In this document: positions 24,493 to 33,788 of the stretch, one piece after another | How positions within the stretch are numbered: position 1 is the stretch's first letter | How the letters are laid out: every line of letters begins with the position of its first letter | Assembly (NCBI RefSeq): GCF_002902345.1 | Contig: NZ_PPQB01000012.1 | Coordinates: 1 to 64,000, forward strand | Source of the DNA: Staphylococcus arlettae | Lineage (GTDB): Bacteria > Bacillota > Bacilli > Staphylococcales > Staphylococcaceae | Length of the DNA stretch: 64,000 bases | Reading direction: 5' to 3' | Position numbers and translations under genes: made by a program | Notes under the pieces: generated by a model | Told to the model about the DNA's origin: nothing | Seen by the model: only the letters and a program-made list of their open reading frames with translations | The model's database searches: none

Positions 24493-25842
24493 TTATGCCT
24501 CTTTTTGATTCGTACGTTTTTGAATCAATATTGAAATTACTGCTAAAATAATAATTAGTACTACAATGCCAATTACACCTAAATATTTGGCTACATTCCC
24601 AAAAATTATACCTACCGCTAAAAAGTCAGTATCTGAGAATGTTGTGGCTGCACCACCTAAGTCACCTAAGAAAGGTAAGAACAATAATGGTAAGAACGTA
24701 ATGAGCAAGCCATTTAGTGCTGAACCTGCTACCGCGCCTCGAATACCGCCACGTGCATTACCAAATACACCTGATGTTGCTCCTAAAAAGAAGTGTGCAA
24801 CAACGCCTGGTAAAATAACTACACCACCAAATAAAAACAAGACAAACATTCCTATTACACCAACAATGAAACTTACAAAAAAGCCAATTAACACTGCATT
24901 TTGTGCATATGGAAAGACAATCGGACAATCTAATGCTGGTTTCGTATTTGGTACAAGTTTCTCTGAAATACCTTTAAATGCTGGTACAATTTCAGCTAAA
25001 ATCAAACGTACTCCAGTTAAAATAATAAATACCCCGGCTGCAAATGTAACACCTTGTATTAATGAAAATACAATGAAGTTTTGCCCATCACTAATATCTG
25101 AATGTACAAATGCTGGTCCAGCAAATAGTGAAGCTATAAAATAAAGTAAGGTCATCGTAATTGAAATACTAATCGTACTTTCTCTTAAGAAACCAAGACT
25201 TTTCGGAAAGTTAATGTCTTCAGTTGATTTTGATTTTCCTTTAAATAATTTACCGACTTCACCTGCAGCCCAATAACTAATTGTCCCAAAATGTCCTAAA
25301 GCTACTTGATTATTACCGGTAATTTTTTGCATCGTTGGATGCGCTAAGGCTGGTAATATGGCCATAATTAAACCTAAAATAATCGCACCAATCACAACTG
25401 TTAATGTACCTGTAATTTTGCCGACAGATAATAAAATTGCTAAAAATGCTGCCATATAAAACGTATGGTGCCCAGTTAAAAATATATACTTCAAATTGGA
25501 AAAGCGTGCAATTAATATGTTCACAATCATTCCAAACACCATAATCAATGCTGCTGTCGTACCATATTTTTCTAACGCAATAGAGATAATTGCTTCATTA
25601 TTTGGCACTACCCCTTGCACGCCAAAAGCGTGTTGGAATATTTTTCCAAAAGGTTCTAATGATTGTGTGACTACACTAGCTCCAGCACTTAACACTAAAA
25701 AGCCTAATACAGTTTTAATTGTTCCTGATGTAACATCAACTGCTGATTTCTTTTGTACGATCAGACCAATTAATGCAATCATTGCAACAAGAATAGCAGG
25801 TTGACTTAATACATCTACAATAAAATCTAATATTGCTTGCAT
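24493..25842 (-). CDS. ulaA: PTS ascorbate-type EIIC transporter
   Basis: 449 residues with about 11-12 helices of the UlaA/SgaT fold, the membrane subunit of the L-ascorbate-type phosphotransferase system. Conserved TSGTIKTVLGFLVLSAGASV lies early, LTGHHTFYMAAF and FGNARGGIRGA later. ATG at 25842 follows TTGGAGGGG. Last gene of the regulator-IIA-IIB-IIC operon. Ascorbate is the family substrate; a related pentose-like sugar is possible. Confidence 0.85.
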   Translation of the reverse strand: MQAILDFIVDVLSQPAILVAMIALIGLIVQKKSAVDVTSGTIKTVLGFLVLSAGASVVTQSLEPFGKIFQHAFGVQGVVPNNEAIISIALEKYGTTAALIMVFGMIVNILIARFSNLKYIFLTGHHTFYMAAFLAILLSVGKITGTLTVVIGAIILGLIMAILPALAHPTMQKITGNNQVALGHFGTISYWAAGEVGKLFKGKSKSTEDINFPKSLGFLRESTISISITMTLLYFIASLFAGPAFVHSDISDGQNFIVFSLIQGVTFAAGVFIILTGVRLILAEIVPAFKGISEKLVPNTKPALDCPIVFPYAQNAVLIGFFVSFIVGVIGMFVLFLFGGVVILPGVVAHFFLGATSGVFGNARGGIRGAVAGSALNGLLITFLPLLFLPFLGDLGGAATTFSDTDFLAVGIIFGNVAKYLGVIGIVVLIIILAVISILIQKRTNQKEA

Positions 25843-25864
25843 AACATCCCCTCCAATCAATGGT

Positions 25865-26149
25865 TTATAATTTACCTAGTTCTTGCAATTTATCATTTAA
25901 TTTAGTTTGTAATTCTTCTTTATCTAAAATATTGTCTAAAACCAGTACGTCACCTAAATTTTTAGTGTTTTCTTCTAAGTCACGACCACAAATAAATAAT
26001 TCGGCCATATCTGGGCTCGCAGTCATAACGTCACTATGCTCAACTGTAATATCTGTAGGTGCATTTAAATTTTTCAAAGCCTCTTGTGCATTCATTTCCA
26101 CCATAAAGCTGCTACCTAATCCATGACCACATACTACTAAAATTTTCAT
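25865..26149 (-). CDS. ulaB: PTS ascorbate-type EIIB
   Basis: 94 residues. The phosphocysteine loop is MKILVVCGHGLGSSFMVEMN with Cys7. The start is chosen at 26149, because AAAGGAGA lies about 10 nt upstream of that ATG; earlier ATGs at 26158 and 26155 are too close to the ribosome site, though the one at 26158 would give a classic ATGA overlap with the EIIA stop. Confidence 0.82.
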   Translation of the reverse strand: MKILVVCGHGLGSSFMVEMNAQEALKNLNAPTDITVEHSDVMTASPDMAELFICGRDLEENTKNLGDVLVLDNILDKEELQTKLNDKLQELGKL

Positions 26150-26154
26150 TTTCA

Positions 26155-26595
26155 TCATTCTCCTTTTAATATATTAATAATCTCTGTATTATTTTGTGCT
26201 GATAGTAATTCTTCGACTGTTTGCTTATCGCCTAAAATTTGTGCTAATTGTTTTAATATTTCTAAATGTGCTGTATTATCGACTGCACTTAGTACAAAAA
26301 CTAACGACGCAAAATGTCCTTCTTCTGAAAAGTTAATATGCTGATTAAGTTTTAGTAAACTCAATCCAACTTTATGCACATGTGAATCGGGTCGTGCATG
26401 CGCAATTGCAATTTCAGGCGCAATCACAATATAGGGCCCTAATGATTTCACACTGTTAATCATTGCCGTAATATAAGGTTGGTCAAAATAGCGTTGATTT
26501 AACAATGGTTGTGCTGCAATATCTATAGCTTCAGACCAATGCTCCACATGATCTTTAATTTGCACTTTATCTGACGTTAAAATCTCTAAGGCCAT
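26155..26595 (-). CDS. ulaC: PTS EIIA (fructose/mannitol/ascorbate type)
   Basis: 146 residues of the EIIA-2 fold. The phosphohistidine is H66 in EIAIAHARPDSHV. The N-terminus overlaps the end of the regulator gene by 10 bp, indicating coupling. It passes phosphate from HPr to EIIB. Confidence 0.83.
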   Translation of the reverse strand: MALEILTSDKVQIKDHVEHWSEAIDIAAQPLLNQRYFDQPYITAMINSVKSLGPYIVIAPEIAIAHARPDSHVHKVGLSLLKLNQHINFSEEGHFASLVFVLSAVDNTAHLEILKQLAQILGDKQTVEELLSAQNNTEIINILKGE

Positions 26596-28550
26596 TTAGC
26601 AATATCCTCCTTAATACTAATTTGCTTGATAGCTTCAATAATTTGTGGCTTATCTCCTTGTAATAAATGTGTTCTCGTAGTTTCATCCATAATTAATTCG
26701 CTTAGTTGTCGCAAGGCATTCAAATGTATTTGCGGTTGCTCGGTGGCTAACGTAATAATTACGTTTACCGGATCATACTGTTCATGGTCAAACTTAATAC
26801 CTTCTGCAAAGTGGACGATACTAAATCCGACACCTTGGCGTACATGTTTATGTTGCGCATGTATTAACGCAATATGTGGACTAATAACCATATACGGACC
26901 AAACGCATCTAATTGATTGATAATATCTTGACCGTAATTTATATCTACAATTGATTTGGCAACTAATATGTCTACTGCTTGTTGAATTGCACTATTTCTA
27001 GTTACTTTTGGCTGATGAGTGATGATGTGCTCTTTAGGTAAGACATCCTGCAAATCAGGACCTAACATTTTGACATCATTGACATATTTTTCTCTTGAGG
27101 CATTAATAATTTCGTTCAATTGCATGCGATCTTCTTGAGTTAAAAATGGACTAACTCTAACTATCGGAACAGATAATTGTGTCACCTCTACTGTCGAAAT
27201 CACATAATCTATACGCTCATTGCGTAACTCTGAATCATCGATTTCGTATACTGAGTATGCATCAATTACCTCTAACTCTGGATATATATTTTTAAGCTTA
27301 CTTTTTAATAATTGCGATGTCCCGATACCAGAACCACATAACAACACTACTTTAATTGCTGGCTTTGTACTTGATGATAAGCGCTCAATTGCGGAAGCAA
27401 AATGAATAGTAATATAAGACAACTCATCCGCTTCAAATTCAATATTATATGCTTGTTCAATCAACCAGACATGATGTTTTAAAGCTTGAATAATATTCGC
27501 GTATTGCTGAGTAATTTCATCATTCAAAGGATTTTTATGAGTCAATTTAAATTTCATCCTATGAATGGCAGGTCGCAAATGAACGACTAAACCATCGAGT
27601 AATTTATTATCGGATAATAAATTAACCCCTAGTTCACCACTCATAAGTTCGACTAATTGATGCGTTAATATTTCTAATTCATCAGCATCTTCAAAGACAT
27701 CATTTTCTGCGACACTTTTGGCCCCAAGTAAATGTAATGTAATAAATGCAGATTCACTAGGTGGAAATTCAACTAAAAATGCGGTTTCTAATTTGTCAGT
27801 CAACTCCATAGCAATACGGAACTGTTCCGTTTGTACTAATTTGTCATATTCTATTGTAGGTATTTCAAATACATCATTACTACGTGTACGATGAATGGCA
27901 ATTAAAATATGATAAATCAATCCATCGATTGCACTTTGAACCAAATGGTAATTATTGTCTGACAAAGTAGAAATAACTGCTAAACGAATTTGTTTTAACT
28001 CATCATTAGAAAATAATTGATTCCCCATATAATGTGTATGCGTTTGAAAATATTCATTAACCCGTGCTGCATATGCTTTGCGAAAATTGCTTTCTTCACC
28101 TTCAATTACAAAACCTTTATTCTTTTTATACACGAGTGACAATCCATTACTTTCTAACCAAGTTTGAACTACCTTTAAATCTTCGACTATCGTTCTCCTA
28201 GACACTGAGACCATTGCCGCAAATGTTTGTGAGGATGTAGGTTCAGATGATTCAAATAATTTTAAAGTAATGTAAAGTATGCGTTCACTTTTATCATAAT
28301 GAAGTGTCGGTCGCACAGCAGATTGAGTTAATTTAGCATTAGTCACATTCAATTTCGTCATTTTTACACCCTTGGACTTGTTCCGTTCAATCTTCAAGTC
28401 TAAGTCTGATGCTGAAGCTTCAATCATTTCTAAATCATATTGAATTGTACGATTCGTCACTTTTAATTGTGCTGCTAAATCATGAATTGCTATAAAAGAT
28501 GCTTGTGCCACCACATAATCTACAATTTTACGTTGCCTCATACTTAACAA
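26586..28550 (-). CDS. PRD-containing BglG/MtlR-type activator of the PTS operon
   Basis: 654 residues. Two N-terminal helix-turn-helix domains (about 5-60 and 88-150), PRD1 (about 175-280, H214 and H273), PRD2 (about 290-395, H324 and H383), an EIIB-like domain with C405 in VVLLCGSGIGTSQLL, and an EIIA-like domain with H564 in HIALIHAQHKH. This layout belongs to DNA-binding activators controlled by PTS phosphorylation, not to RNA antiterminators. The start is TTG at 28550, 8 nt after GAGGAGG; ATG at 28541 is too far from it. First gene of the operon. Confidence 0.87.
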   Translation of the reverse strand: MLSMRQRKIVDYVVAQASFIAIHDLAAQLKVTNRTIQYDLEMIEASASDLDLKIERNKSKGVKMTKLNVTNAKLTQSAVRPTLHYDKSERILYITLKLFESSEPTSSQTFAAMVSVSRRTIVEDLKVVQTWLESNGLSLVYKKNKGFVIEGEESNFRKAYAARVNEYFQTHTHYMGNQLFSNDELKQIRLAVISTLSDNNYHLVQSAIDGLIYHILIAIHRTRSNDVFEIPTIEYDKLVQTEQFRIAMELTDKLETAFLVEFPPSESAFITLHLLGAKSVAENDVFEDADELEILTHQLVELMSGELGVNLLSDNKLLDGLVVHLRPAIHRMKFKLTHKNPLNDEITQQYANIIQALKHHVWLIEQAYNIEFEADELSYITIHFASAIERLSSSTKPAIKVVLLCGSGIGTSQLLKSKLKNIYPELEVIDAYSVYEIDDSELRNERIDYVISTVEVTQLSVPIVRVSPFLTQEDRMQLNEIINASREKYVNDVKMLGPDLQDVLPKEHIITHQPKVTRNSAIQQAVDILVAKSIVDINYGQDIINQLDAFGPYMVISPHIALIHAQHKHVRQGVGFSIVHFAEGIKFDHEQYDPVNVIITLATEQPQIHLNALRQLSELIMDETTRTHLLQGDKPQIIEAIKQISIKEDIAKWP

Positions 28551-28575
28551 TTCAATTGCCTCCTCACATATTTAT

Positions 28576-28589
28576 TGTAACCGTTTTCT
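28576..28589. promoter_or_regulatory. cre-like site before the PTS operon
   Basis: TGTAACCGTTTTCT fits the catabolite-responsive element consensus TGWNANCGNTNWCA except at the last base. It lies 26 bp before the TTG start of the regulator, so CcpA repression of the operon is plausible. Confidence 0.4.
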
Positions 28590-28662
28590 TAAGGATATAG
28601 ATGTGTAATCTCATTCGTCATCTAATCCGAAAGAGTGCACATCTATAATTAAACATTATTAT

Positions 28663-28722
28663 AATAAAAAAGGGATAAGATAGTAATCAAATATTAACAT
28701 TTGATTAACTATCTTATCCCTT
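28663..28722 (-). terminator. Terminator of the cystine-type ABC operon
   Basis: AAGGGATAAGATAGT-AATCAAAT and ATTTGATTAACTATCTTATCCCTT form a stem of about 23 bp with one bulge. On the minus strand it is followed by TTTTTTATTAT. Confidence 0.85.
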
Positions 28723-28749
28723 AAGGGTCATTATTTAATATTGAACTTT

Positions 28750-29484
28750 CTACTCTACATCTCTAATGACATTTAAAAATCTTTGTAATTGTGTTGTTTG
28801 TGGATGGTTAATGATTTGATCTGGTGCACCTTGCTCCCCAATAACTCCATCATGAATAAAGGCGATTTTATTAGACACTTCTTTAGCAAAACGCATTTCA
28901 TGTGTAACAATCACCATAGTCATACCTTCTTGTGCTAAATCCTTAATAACTTTTAAGACATCATTTACGAGCTCAGGATCTAACGCAGAAGTTGGTTCAT
29001 CAAACAACATAACTTTAGGCTTCATCGCTAATGCACGAGCGATTGCGACACGTTGCTGTTGTCCACCAGATAATGCTAATGGTCGTTGGTCTTTTACTTC
29101 AGTTAATCCCACTTTTTCTAATAGCGCAAGCGCTTGTTGTTCCGCTTCTGCTTTTTTTAATTTTTTTACAGTCACTAAACCTTCCATGACATTTTCAATT
29201 GCTGTTTTATGTGGAAATAAATTATAACTTTGGAATACCATACCTGACTTTTGGCGTACCGCAATTTGTGATTTTTTATCGTCATTTTTATAAGTTATAC
29301 CATCGACATACACTGTTCCCTCAGATGGTAACTCTAAGGCATTGATCATTCGTAGTAAAGTTGTTTTACCAGAACCTGAACGTCCAATCAGTGTTACCAC
29401 TTCTCCTTGTTCTACCGATAAATCAATACCTTTGATGACTGATTTAGTCCCGAAAGCTTTGTGAATATTATTCAATTCAATCAT
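28750..29484 (-). CDS. tcyC: Polar amino-acid (probably cystine) ABC ATPase
   Basis: 244 residues. Walker [11 protein letters not shown], signature [15 protein letters not shown], Walker [14 protein letters not shown] and H-loop VTHEM are all of the polar amino-acid uptake type. The start ATG overlaps the permease stop by 4 bp (ATGA). Cystine is proposed because the binding protein resembles TcyA; glutamine or another amino acid cannot be excluded. Confidence 0.82.
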   Translation of the reverse strand: MIELNNIHKAFGTKSVIKGIDLSVEQGEVVTLIGRSGSGKTTLLRMINALELPSEGTVYVDGITYKNDDKKSQIAVRQKSGMVFQSYNLFPHKTAIENVMEGLVTVKKLKKAEAEQQALALLEKVGLTEVKDQRPLALSGGQQQRVAIARALAMKPKVMLFDEPTSALDPELVNDVLKVIKDLAQEGMTMVIVTHEMRFAKEVSNKIAFIHDGVIGEQGAPDQIINHPQTTQLQRFLNVIRDVE

Positions 29485-30200
29485 GTACGATACCCTCTTT
29501 CTAGGTAAGATTCATAGTAGTTTTGTACGATTGAAATGATAAAACATACAACCCAGTACAAAATAGCAACTAAAATATAAATAGTTAAATATTCATATGT
29601 TGTAGATGCAACTTCTTGAGCCTTCCTGAACATTTCAGCAACTAGGATAAATCCTAATAAAGACGTATCTTTGATTAAACTTAAAAATGTATTACCTAAA
29701 GCTGGTACTGATACACGAATGGCTTGAGGTAAAATAATACGTTGCACTGTCTGTCTATAATTCATCCCTATAGAATATGCCGCTTCCGTTTGGCCTTTAG
29801 GAATAGATATAATGCCCCCTCGAATTATTTCTGAGGCATAAGCACCAACATTTAAGGATAGTCCTATAATTGCTGCTACAACAGGTGCTAAAGTCCATTG
29901 ATTCTCTGAATTGTTCGTTATTAACCGACCTAATTCCGGAATTCCATAAAAGATAATAAATAATTGTACAATCATTGGCGTTCCACGAATAATTGAAATG
30001 TAAAAGCGTGCGATACCTCTCAACACACGACTTGTGGATATTCTCATCAATGCAGTAAATAGTGCAATGATTAACCCCAATACAAACGTTACTAAAGTTA
30101 TTGGAATCGAATATTTCACAAGACCTTCCAGCATAGGTAAAAATGCTTGCCCTGCTGCGTTTAATGCATGTTGTTGTTCATCATTAAGGTTTAGAAACAT
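29481..30200 (-). CDS. tcyB: Polar amino-acid (probably cystine) ABC permease
   Basis: 239 residues, HisMQ family, about five helices. The EAA loop reads [22 protein letters not shown], the ATPase contact. ATG at 30200 overlaps the end of the binding-protein gene by 17 bp; a TTG at 30209 is also in frame. A strong ribosome site is lacking, so translation is probably coupled. Confidence 0.8.
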   Translation of the reverse strand: MFLNLNDEQQHALNAAGQAFLPMLEGLVKYSIPITLVTFVLGLIIALFTALMRISTSRVLRGIARFYISIIRGTPMIVQLFIIFYGIPELGRLITNNSENQWTLAPVVAAIIGLSLNVGAYASEIIRGGIISIPKGQTEAAYSIGMNYRQTVQRIILPQAIRVSVPALGNTFLSLIKDTSLLGFILVAEMFRKAQEVASTTYEYLTIYILVAILYWVVCFIISIVQNYYESYLERGYRT

Positions 30201-30975
30201 CTTCGCCAAACCATTTCTTACTTATTTTCGCTAGTTCGCCATTATCTTTTAATTTTTTAACAGCTTTATTTACTTCTTTGATTGTTTTGTCATCTTCTTT
30301 TTTACTAAATGTAAATGCAGACTGACTCTTTTCTGCATCTCCTTCGATTGCTTTCACTTTTGCATTTGGTTTTTGTTTTTTATAGTCTAAATACGAAATA
30401 TTATCATTAAACGTACCTTCAACACGGTTAGATTGTAATAAATCCATAGCTTGGTTAAAACCATCTACTTTCGTAATTTCAGCACCTTTAGATTTCGCTA
30501 ATTTTCCATAATTTGATGTAAATGTTTGTGCTAACTTTTTACCTTTAACGTCATCAAAAGATTTAATCTTTTTATTATTTTCATTTACAACCAACACACC
30601 ATGTGAATAAGTGTATGGCTCAGAAAATTTATACTTCTCTTTACGTTCTTTATTAATACCTACTTGGTTTGCTATAACATTAAAACGTCCTGAATCCAAA
30701 CCAGCAAACATTGAGTCCCATTGTGTTTCTTTAAATTTAACTTTATAACCCATTTCTTTTGCAACTGCTTTTGTCACATCAATATCGTACCCAGTTAATT
30801 TATCATTCTTATCGTGAAATGAGAAAGGTGCATATGTTCCTTCTGTACCTACGACAAATGTTTTATCCTCACTTACGGTTTTCGTATCACTTTTCTTATC
30901 AGATGATTCATTGCCACAAGCTGTTAACGTCATTGCAATAACTCCTGCAACCAGACCATAAAAAATCTTCTTCAT
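30184..30975 (-). CDS. tcyA: Amino-acid-binding lipoprotein (probably cystine)
   Basis: 263 residues. Lipobox LTAC with the lipidated cysteine at residue 20, then a Ser/Asp/Lys linker and a SBP_bac_3 domain (VVGTEGTYAPFSFHD, then GYDIDVTKAVAKEMG, WDSMFAGLDSGRFNVIANQV and EPYTYSHGVLVV). Anchored outside the membrane and delivers ligand to the permease. ATG at 30975 has GGAGG 7 nt upstream; GTG one codon earlier is less well placed. Confidence 0.83.
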   Translation of the reverse strand: MKKIFYGLVAGVIAMTLTACGNESSDKKSDTKTVSEDKTFVVGTEGTYAPFSFHDKNDKLTGYDIDVTKAVAKEMGYKVKFKETQWDSMFAGLDSGRFNVIANQVGINKERKEKYKFSEPYTYSHGVLVVNENNKKIKSFDDVKGKKLAQTFTSNYGKLAKSKGAEITKVDGFNQAMDLLQSNRVEGTFNDNISYLDYKKQKPNAKVKAIEGDAEKSQSAFTFSKKEDDKTIKEVNKAVKKLKDNGELAKISKKWFGEDVSKP

Positions 30976-30994
30976 CACAAAACCTCCATCCTTA

Positions 30995-31012
30995 TTATTC
31001 TAATCGGAATAA
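30995..31012. promoter_or_regulatory. Inverted repeat upstream of the cystine-type operon
   Basis: TTATTCTAATCGGAATAA (TTATTC/GAATAA arms) lies 20 bp before the lipoprotein start. It loosely recalls the TTGGAAT-containing sites of CymR, the sulfur-starvation repressor of Firmicutes, but is not a full match. Low certainty. Confidence 0.3.
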
Positions 31013-31140
31013 AGATAGTTTAGACCCATACCCACAATTAGTCAACTACTCAGTATTCATTTATTTTAAAATTGCCTGTGACTTAATATCAGCAACACAG
31101 TGAGACGCAAATGTTAGAGAGGTGTTATTTCCGCAATAAG

Positions 31141-31180
31141 AACGCACTATCAAATGATTCTCACATTGTATAGTGCGTTT
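31141..31180. terminator. Hairpin in the spacer before the decayed ROK gene
   Basis: AACGCACTAT (31141-31150) pairs with ATAGTGCGTT (31170-31179), loop about 19 nt. No coding sequence ends here now; it may be a relic of the ROK locus. Confidence 0.4.
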
Positions 31181-31217
31181 AAAATAAAAACTATGATTGT
31201 TGTATCGTTTGATATAG

Positions 31218-31500
31218 TTCTATAATATTTTTGCTAAGTCATTAAAAGAAGCAATGCAAGCTGTATCAATTACCTTAAATAACCTTACCTTATTAATTGA
31301 TGCACCAAAATTTATTTACACGGCCTATTTTTAATAATGATATTACATCGCAAATACTAGAAGAATATAACCATCACAAACATCTGTATGATAAAAGTAA
31401 TGACATTAATTTCGAAATTGTTCCTTATCACGAATTAAACGGAGCTAGAGGTGCTGCAACCTTGGCAATACATCATTACCTTATTTGGTCTCACCGCTAG
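31218..31500 (+). pseudogene. Decayed C-terminal part of a ROK-family protein
   Basis: Two frames carry parts of one ROK domain. Frame one (from 31218) reads YNIFAKSLKEAMQAVSITLN and NLTLLIDAPKFI, the helix and strand before the usual IIGGG; it stops at 31332. Frame two (about 31297-31500) continues RPIFNNDITSQILEEYNHHK and ends NGARGAATLAIHHYLIW, the ROK C-terminus. The glycine turn between them is lost and the frame shifts, and the N-terminal two thirds are absent. It lies in the 530-bp spacer between the ABC operon and bioB. Confidence 0.6.
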
Positions 31501-31510
31501 CTCCTTTATT

Positions 31511-32494
31511 TTAAGATGTCGTAGGTATATTGGTATCGTAATCAACTTCAAATCCCATATCTTGAATCATGTCAAAATCAAGCTGATTAGGTTGTCCACC
31601 TGTTATTAAATAGTCACCTACAAATATTGAATTAGCTACTAACAATGCTGTAGGTTGCAATGATTTTAAATTCACCTCGCGACCACCAGCTATACGAATT
31701 TCTTTAGTTGGATTAATTAAACGAAACATCGCTAAAATTCTTAGACATTTCAATGGGGTTAACTCATCCATTTCTCCAAATTTAGTACCTTTAATAGGAT
31801 GTAAAAAATTAATTGGAATACTATCGGCATCGATTTGTTTTAGTGCAAAAGCCATATCAATACGATCTTGATGGCTCTCCCCCATACCACAAATCACACC
31901 TGAACATGGCGAAATTTGATTTTTCTTCATAAGTTCGACTGTTTGTACACGTTGTTCATACGTATGGGTAGAGACCACTTCGCTGTGATAATGCTCACTA
32001 GTATTTAAGTTGTGATTATAACGATCAACTCCCGCAGCTTTTAAACGTTCTGCTTGTTCCTCATTTGCTAAGCCGAGACACGCACAAATTTTTAATTGCG
32101 GATGTTTTTCCTTAATACTTTCAACGGTATGTGCAATATGATCCACTTCTTTATTACTCGGCCCTCTACCACTCATTACGATACAGTATGTCCCAATTTG
32201 ATGATTATTGGCAGCTTCTGCACCTCGTTCTATTTCTTCCTGTGACACTAGCGCATAACGTTGTTTTTGTTTCATATCTCGTGATTGTCCGCAGTAACCA
32301 CAGTCTTCTGGGCATATACCACTTTTGGCATTTAAGATCATATTTAATTTCACTTTCTTACCATAAAAATGCTGACGTAGTTGGTAAGCTTCATACACTA
32401 AATCCATGGTATCGATATTATTATCTTGATATAATTCATACGCTTCTTCTGCAGTTAAGTGCTGACCTGCTAATATATTATGCGCGATTTCCAT
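31511..32494 (-). CDS. bioB: Biotin synthase
   Basis: 327-residue radical-SAM enzyme converting dethiobiotin to biotin. The CxxxCxxC cluster motif is in [13 protein letters not shown]. Later conserved cysteines appear in [14 protein letters not shown] and SGVICGMGE, and the basic ligand of the second cluster is in [14 protein letters not shown] at 32494 has AGGGGGGAT upstream. A BirA operator precedes it. The other biotin genes are not in this window. Confidence 0.93.
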   Translation of the reverse strand: MEIAHNILAGQHLTAEEAYELYQDNNIDTMDLVYEAYQLRQHFYGKKVKLNMILNAKSGICPEDCGYCGQSRDMKQKQRYALVSQEEIERGAEAANNHQIGTYCIVMSGRGPSNKEVDHIAHTVESIKEKHPQLKICACLGLANEEQAERLKAAGVDRYNHNLNTSEHYHSEVVSTHTYEQRVQTVELMKKNQISPCSGVICGMGESHQDRIDMAFALKQIDADSIPINFLHPIKGTKFGEMDELTPLKCLRILAMFRLINPTKEIRIAGGREVNLKSLQPTALLVANSIFVGDYLITGGQPNQLDFDMIQDMGFEVDYDTNIPTTS

Positions 32495-32526
32495 ACTATC
32501 CCCCCTAAATATGAGAATAGTATACC

Positions 32527-32565
32527 ACAAATGTAAACCTTTTATATAATTAAGTTTACATTTGT
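32527..32565. promoter_or_regulatory. BirA operator of bioB
   Basis: ACAAATGTAAAC (32527-32538) and GTTTACATTTGT (32554-32565) are perfect 12-bp arms 15 bp apart. This matches the known bipartite BirA site of Firmicutes (AATGTAAAC-N15-GTTTACATT). Biotin-loaded BirA would shut bioB off. Confidence 0.85.
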
Positions 32566-32625
32566 TTTAGTAGTCCTTATCCGCGACCATGGTTAACTGC
32601 CTCTGCGCATTACTTCAAACTTGTT

Positions 32626-33759
32626 TTAAGTCGGCATTTTCACTACAAGACGTGCTGCTTCTCCACGATCTAACCGATCAAAACCTTCATTAATATCATC
32701 CAATGTTATAACATCTGTTAATAAAGTATCGACTGGCAATCGTTTTTGATTATACAAAGTTATAAAATGAGGTATGTCACGCTCAGGAACACAACTGCCT
32801 ACATAGGAACCTTTGATTGTACGTTCTTCAGCAGCCAGCGTTACTTGTGGTAGTGAAAATTGATGGCTCGGATCTGGCAAGCCTGTTGTCGTAGTCACCC
32901 CACCACGTTTGGTAATGGCATATGCGACGTCCATAGCAGGAACTACCCCTGCAGTTTCAAACGCATAATCAACGCCACCTTGTACATATTTTTTAACTGC
33001 TGATGCGACATCGTCATCACCAGAATTAAATACGGCAGTGGCACCTAAACTTTTGGCTAAATCAAACTTATCTTCATTAATATCTAAAGCAATAATTTCA
33101 CTCGCCCCTGCTAATTTCGCTCCCATAATGGCATTTAAACCTATACCACCTAATCCAACGACCGCCACTGTACTGCCTGCTTGTACTTGTGCAGTATTAA
33201 CTACAGCACCAATACCTGTGATTACTGCACACCCAAAAATTGCTACCATTTCAAATGGTATCGATTTATCTACTTTAACAATTGAATGTGTAGAAACGAC
33301 CGCATATTCAGAAAATCCTGACACGCCCAGATGATGATGTATAGTATCTTCTTCTGCGGAGGATAAACGATAACCACCGCCTAACATTTCACCTTGTTCG
33401 TTTGATTTTGCGCCACGCTCACATAAAGCTGGTCTTCCTTCTTTACACGGTAAACATTTGCCGCAACTAGGAATAAAGGTACACACTACATGATCTCCGA
33501 CGTCAAAATCTTCGACATCTTTACCAAGCTGAACCACTTCGCCTGTAGCTTCATGACCCAGCACCATAGGCATTGGCCTTGGTCTACTTCCATTTATCAC
33601 GGATAAATCAGAATGACATAGACCTGTTGCCCCAATTTTAATTAATACTTCATTTTTTTGAGGTTCTGCTAATTCTACCGTTTTTATTGATAATGGCTGC
33701 GATTGCGCATATGGTTTCTCTTTGCCCATTTCTGTTAACAATGCTGCTTTCGTTTGCAT
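32626..33759 (-). CDS. Zinc-dependent alcohol dehydrogenase (class III-like MDR)
   Basis: 377 residues of the medium-chain dehydrogenase family. The catalytic zinc is held by C in GLCHSD, GHEATG and the later C in IFGCAV; the structural zinc by C-x2-C-x2-C-x7-C in SCGKCLPCKEGRPALC. The NAD(P) Rossmann motif is VVGLGGIGLNAIMG. A D after the second strand (ALDINEDK) points to NAD. ATG at 33759 follows GAAGGGTG. It sits 29 bp behind the lactonase gene, in one operon. Confidence 0.85.
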   Translation of the reverse strand: MQTKAALLTEMGKEKPYAQSQPLSIKTVELAEPQKNEVLIKIGATGLCHSDLSVINGSRPRPMPMVLGHEATGEVVQLGKDVEDFDVGDHVVCTFIPSCGKCLPCKEGRPALCERGAKSNEQGEMLGGGYRLSSAEEDTIHHHLGVSGFSEYAVVSTHSIVKVDKSIPFEMVAIFGCAVITGIGAVVNTAQVQAGSTVAVVGLGGIGLNAIMGAKLAGASEIIALDINEDKFDLAKSLGATAVFNSGDDDVASAVKKYVQGGVDYAFETAGVVPAMDVAYAITKRGGVTTTTGLPDPSHQFSLPQVTLAAEERTIKGSYVGSCVPERDIPHFITLYNQKRLPVDTLLTDVITLDDINEGFDRLDRGEAARLVVKMPT

Positions 33760-33788
33760 TAATATCACCCTTCACTACAAAATTTAAA

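Noticed and set aside
24566-25144. 192-codon open frame opposite ulaA
   Set aside because: The antisense shadow of a strongly conserved membrane protein; composition (Pro/Lys/Thr rich) is that of a complement frame.
30979-31140. Possible SAM or T-box leader of the cystine-type operon
   Set aside because: No aptamer core motif is present; only a weak CymR-like inverted repeat.
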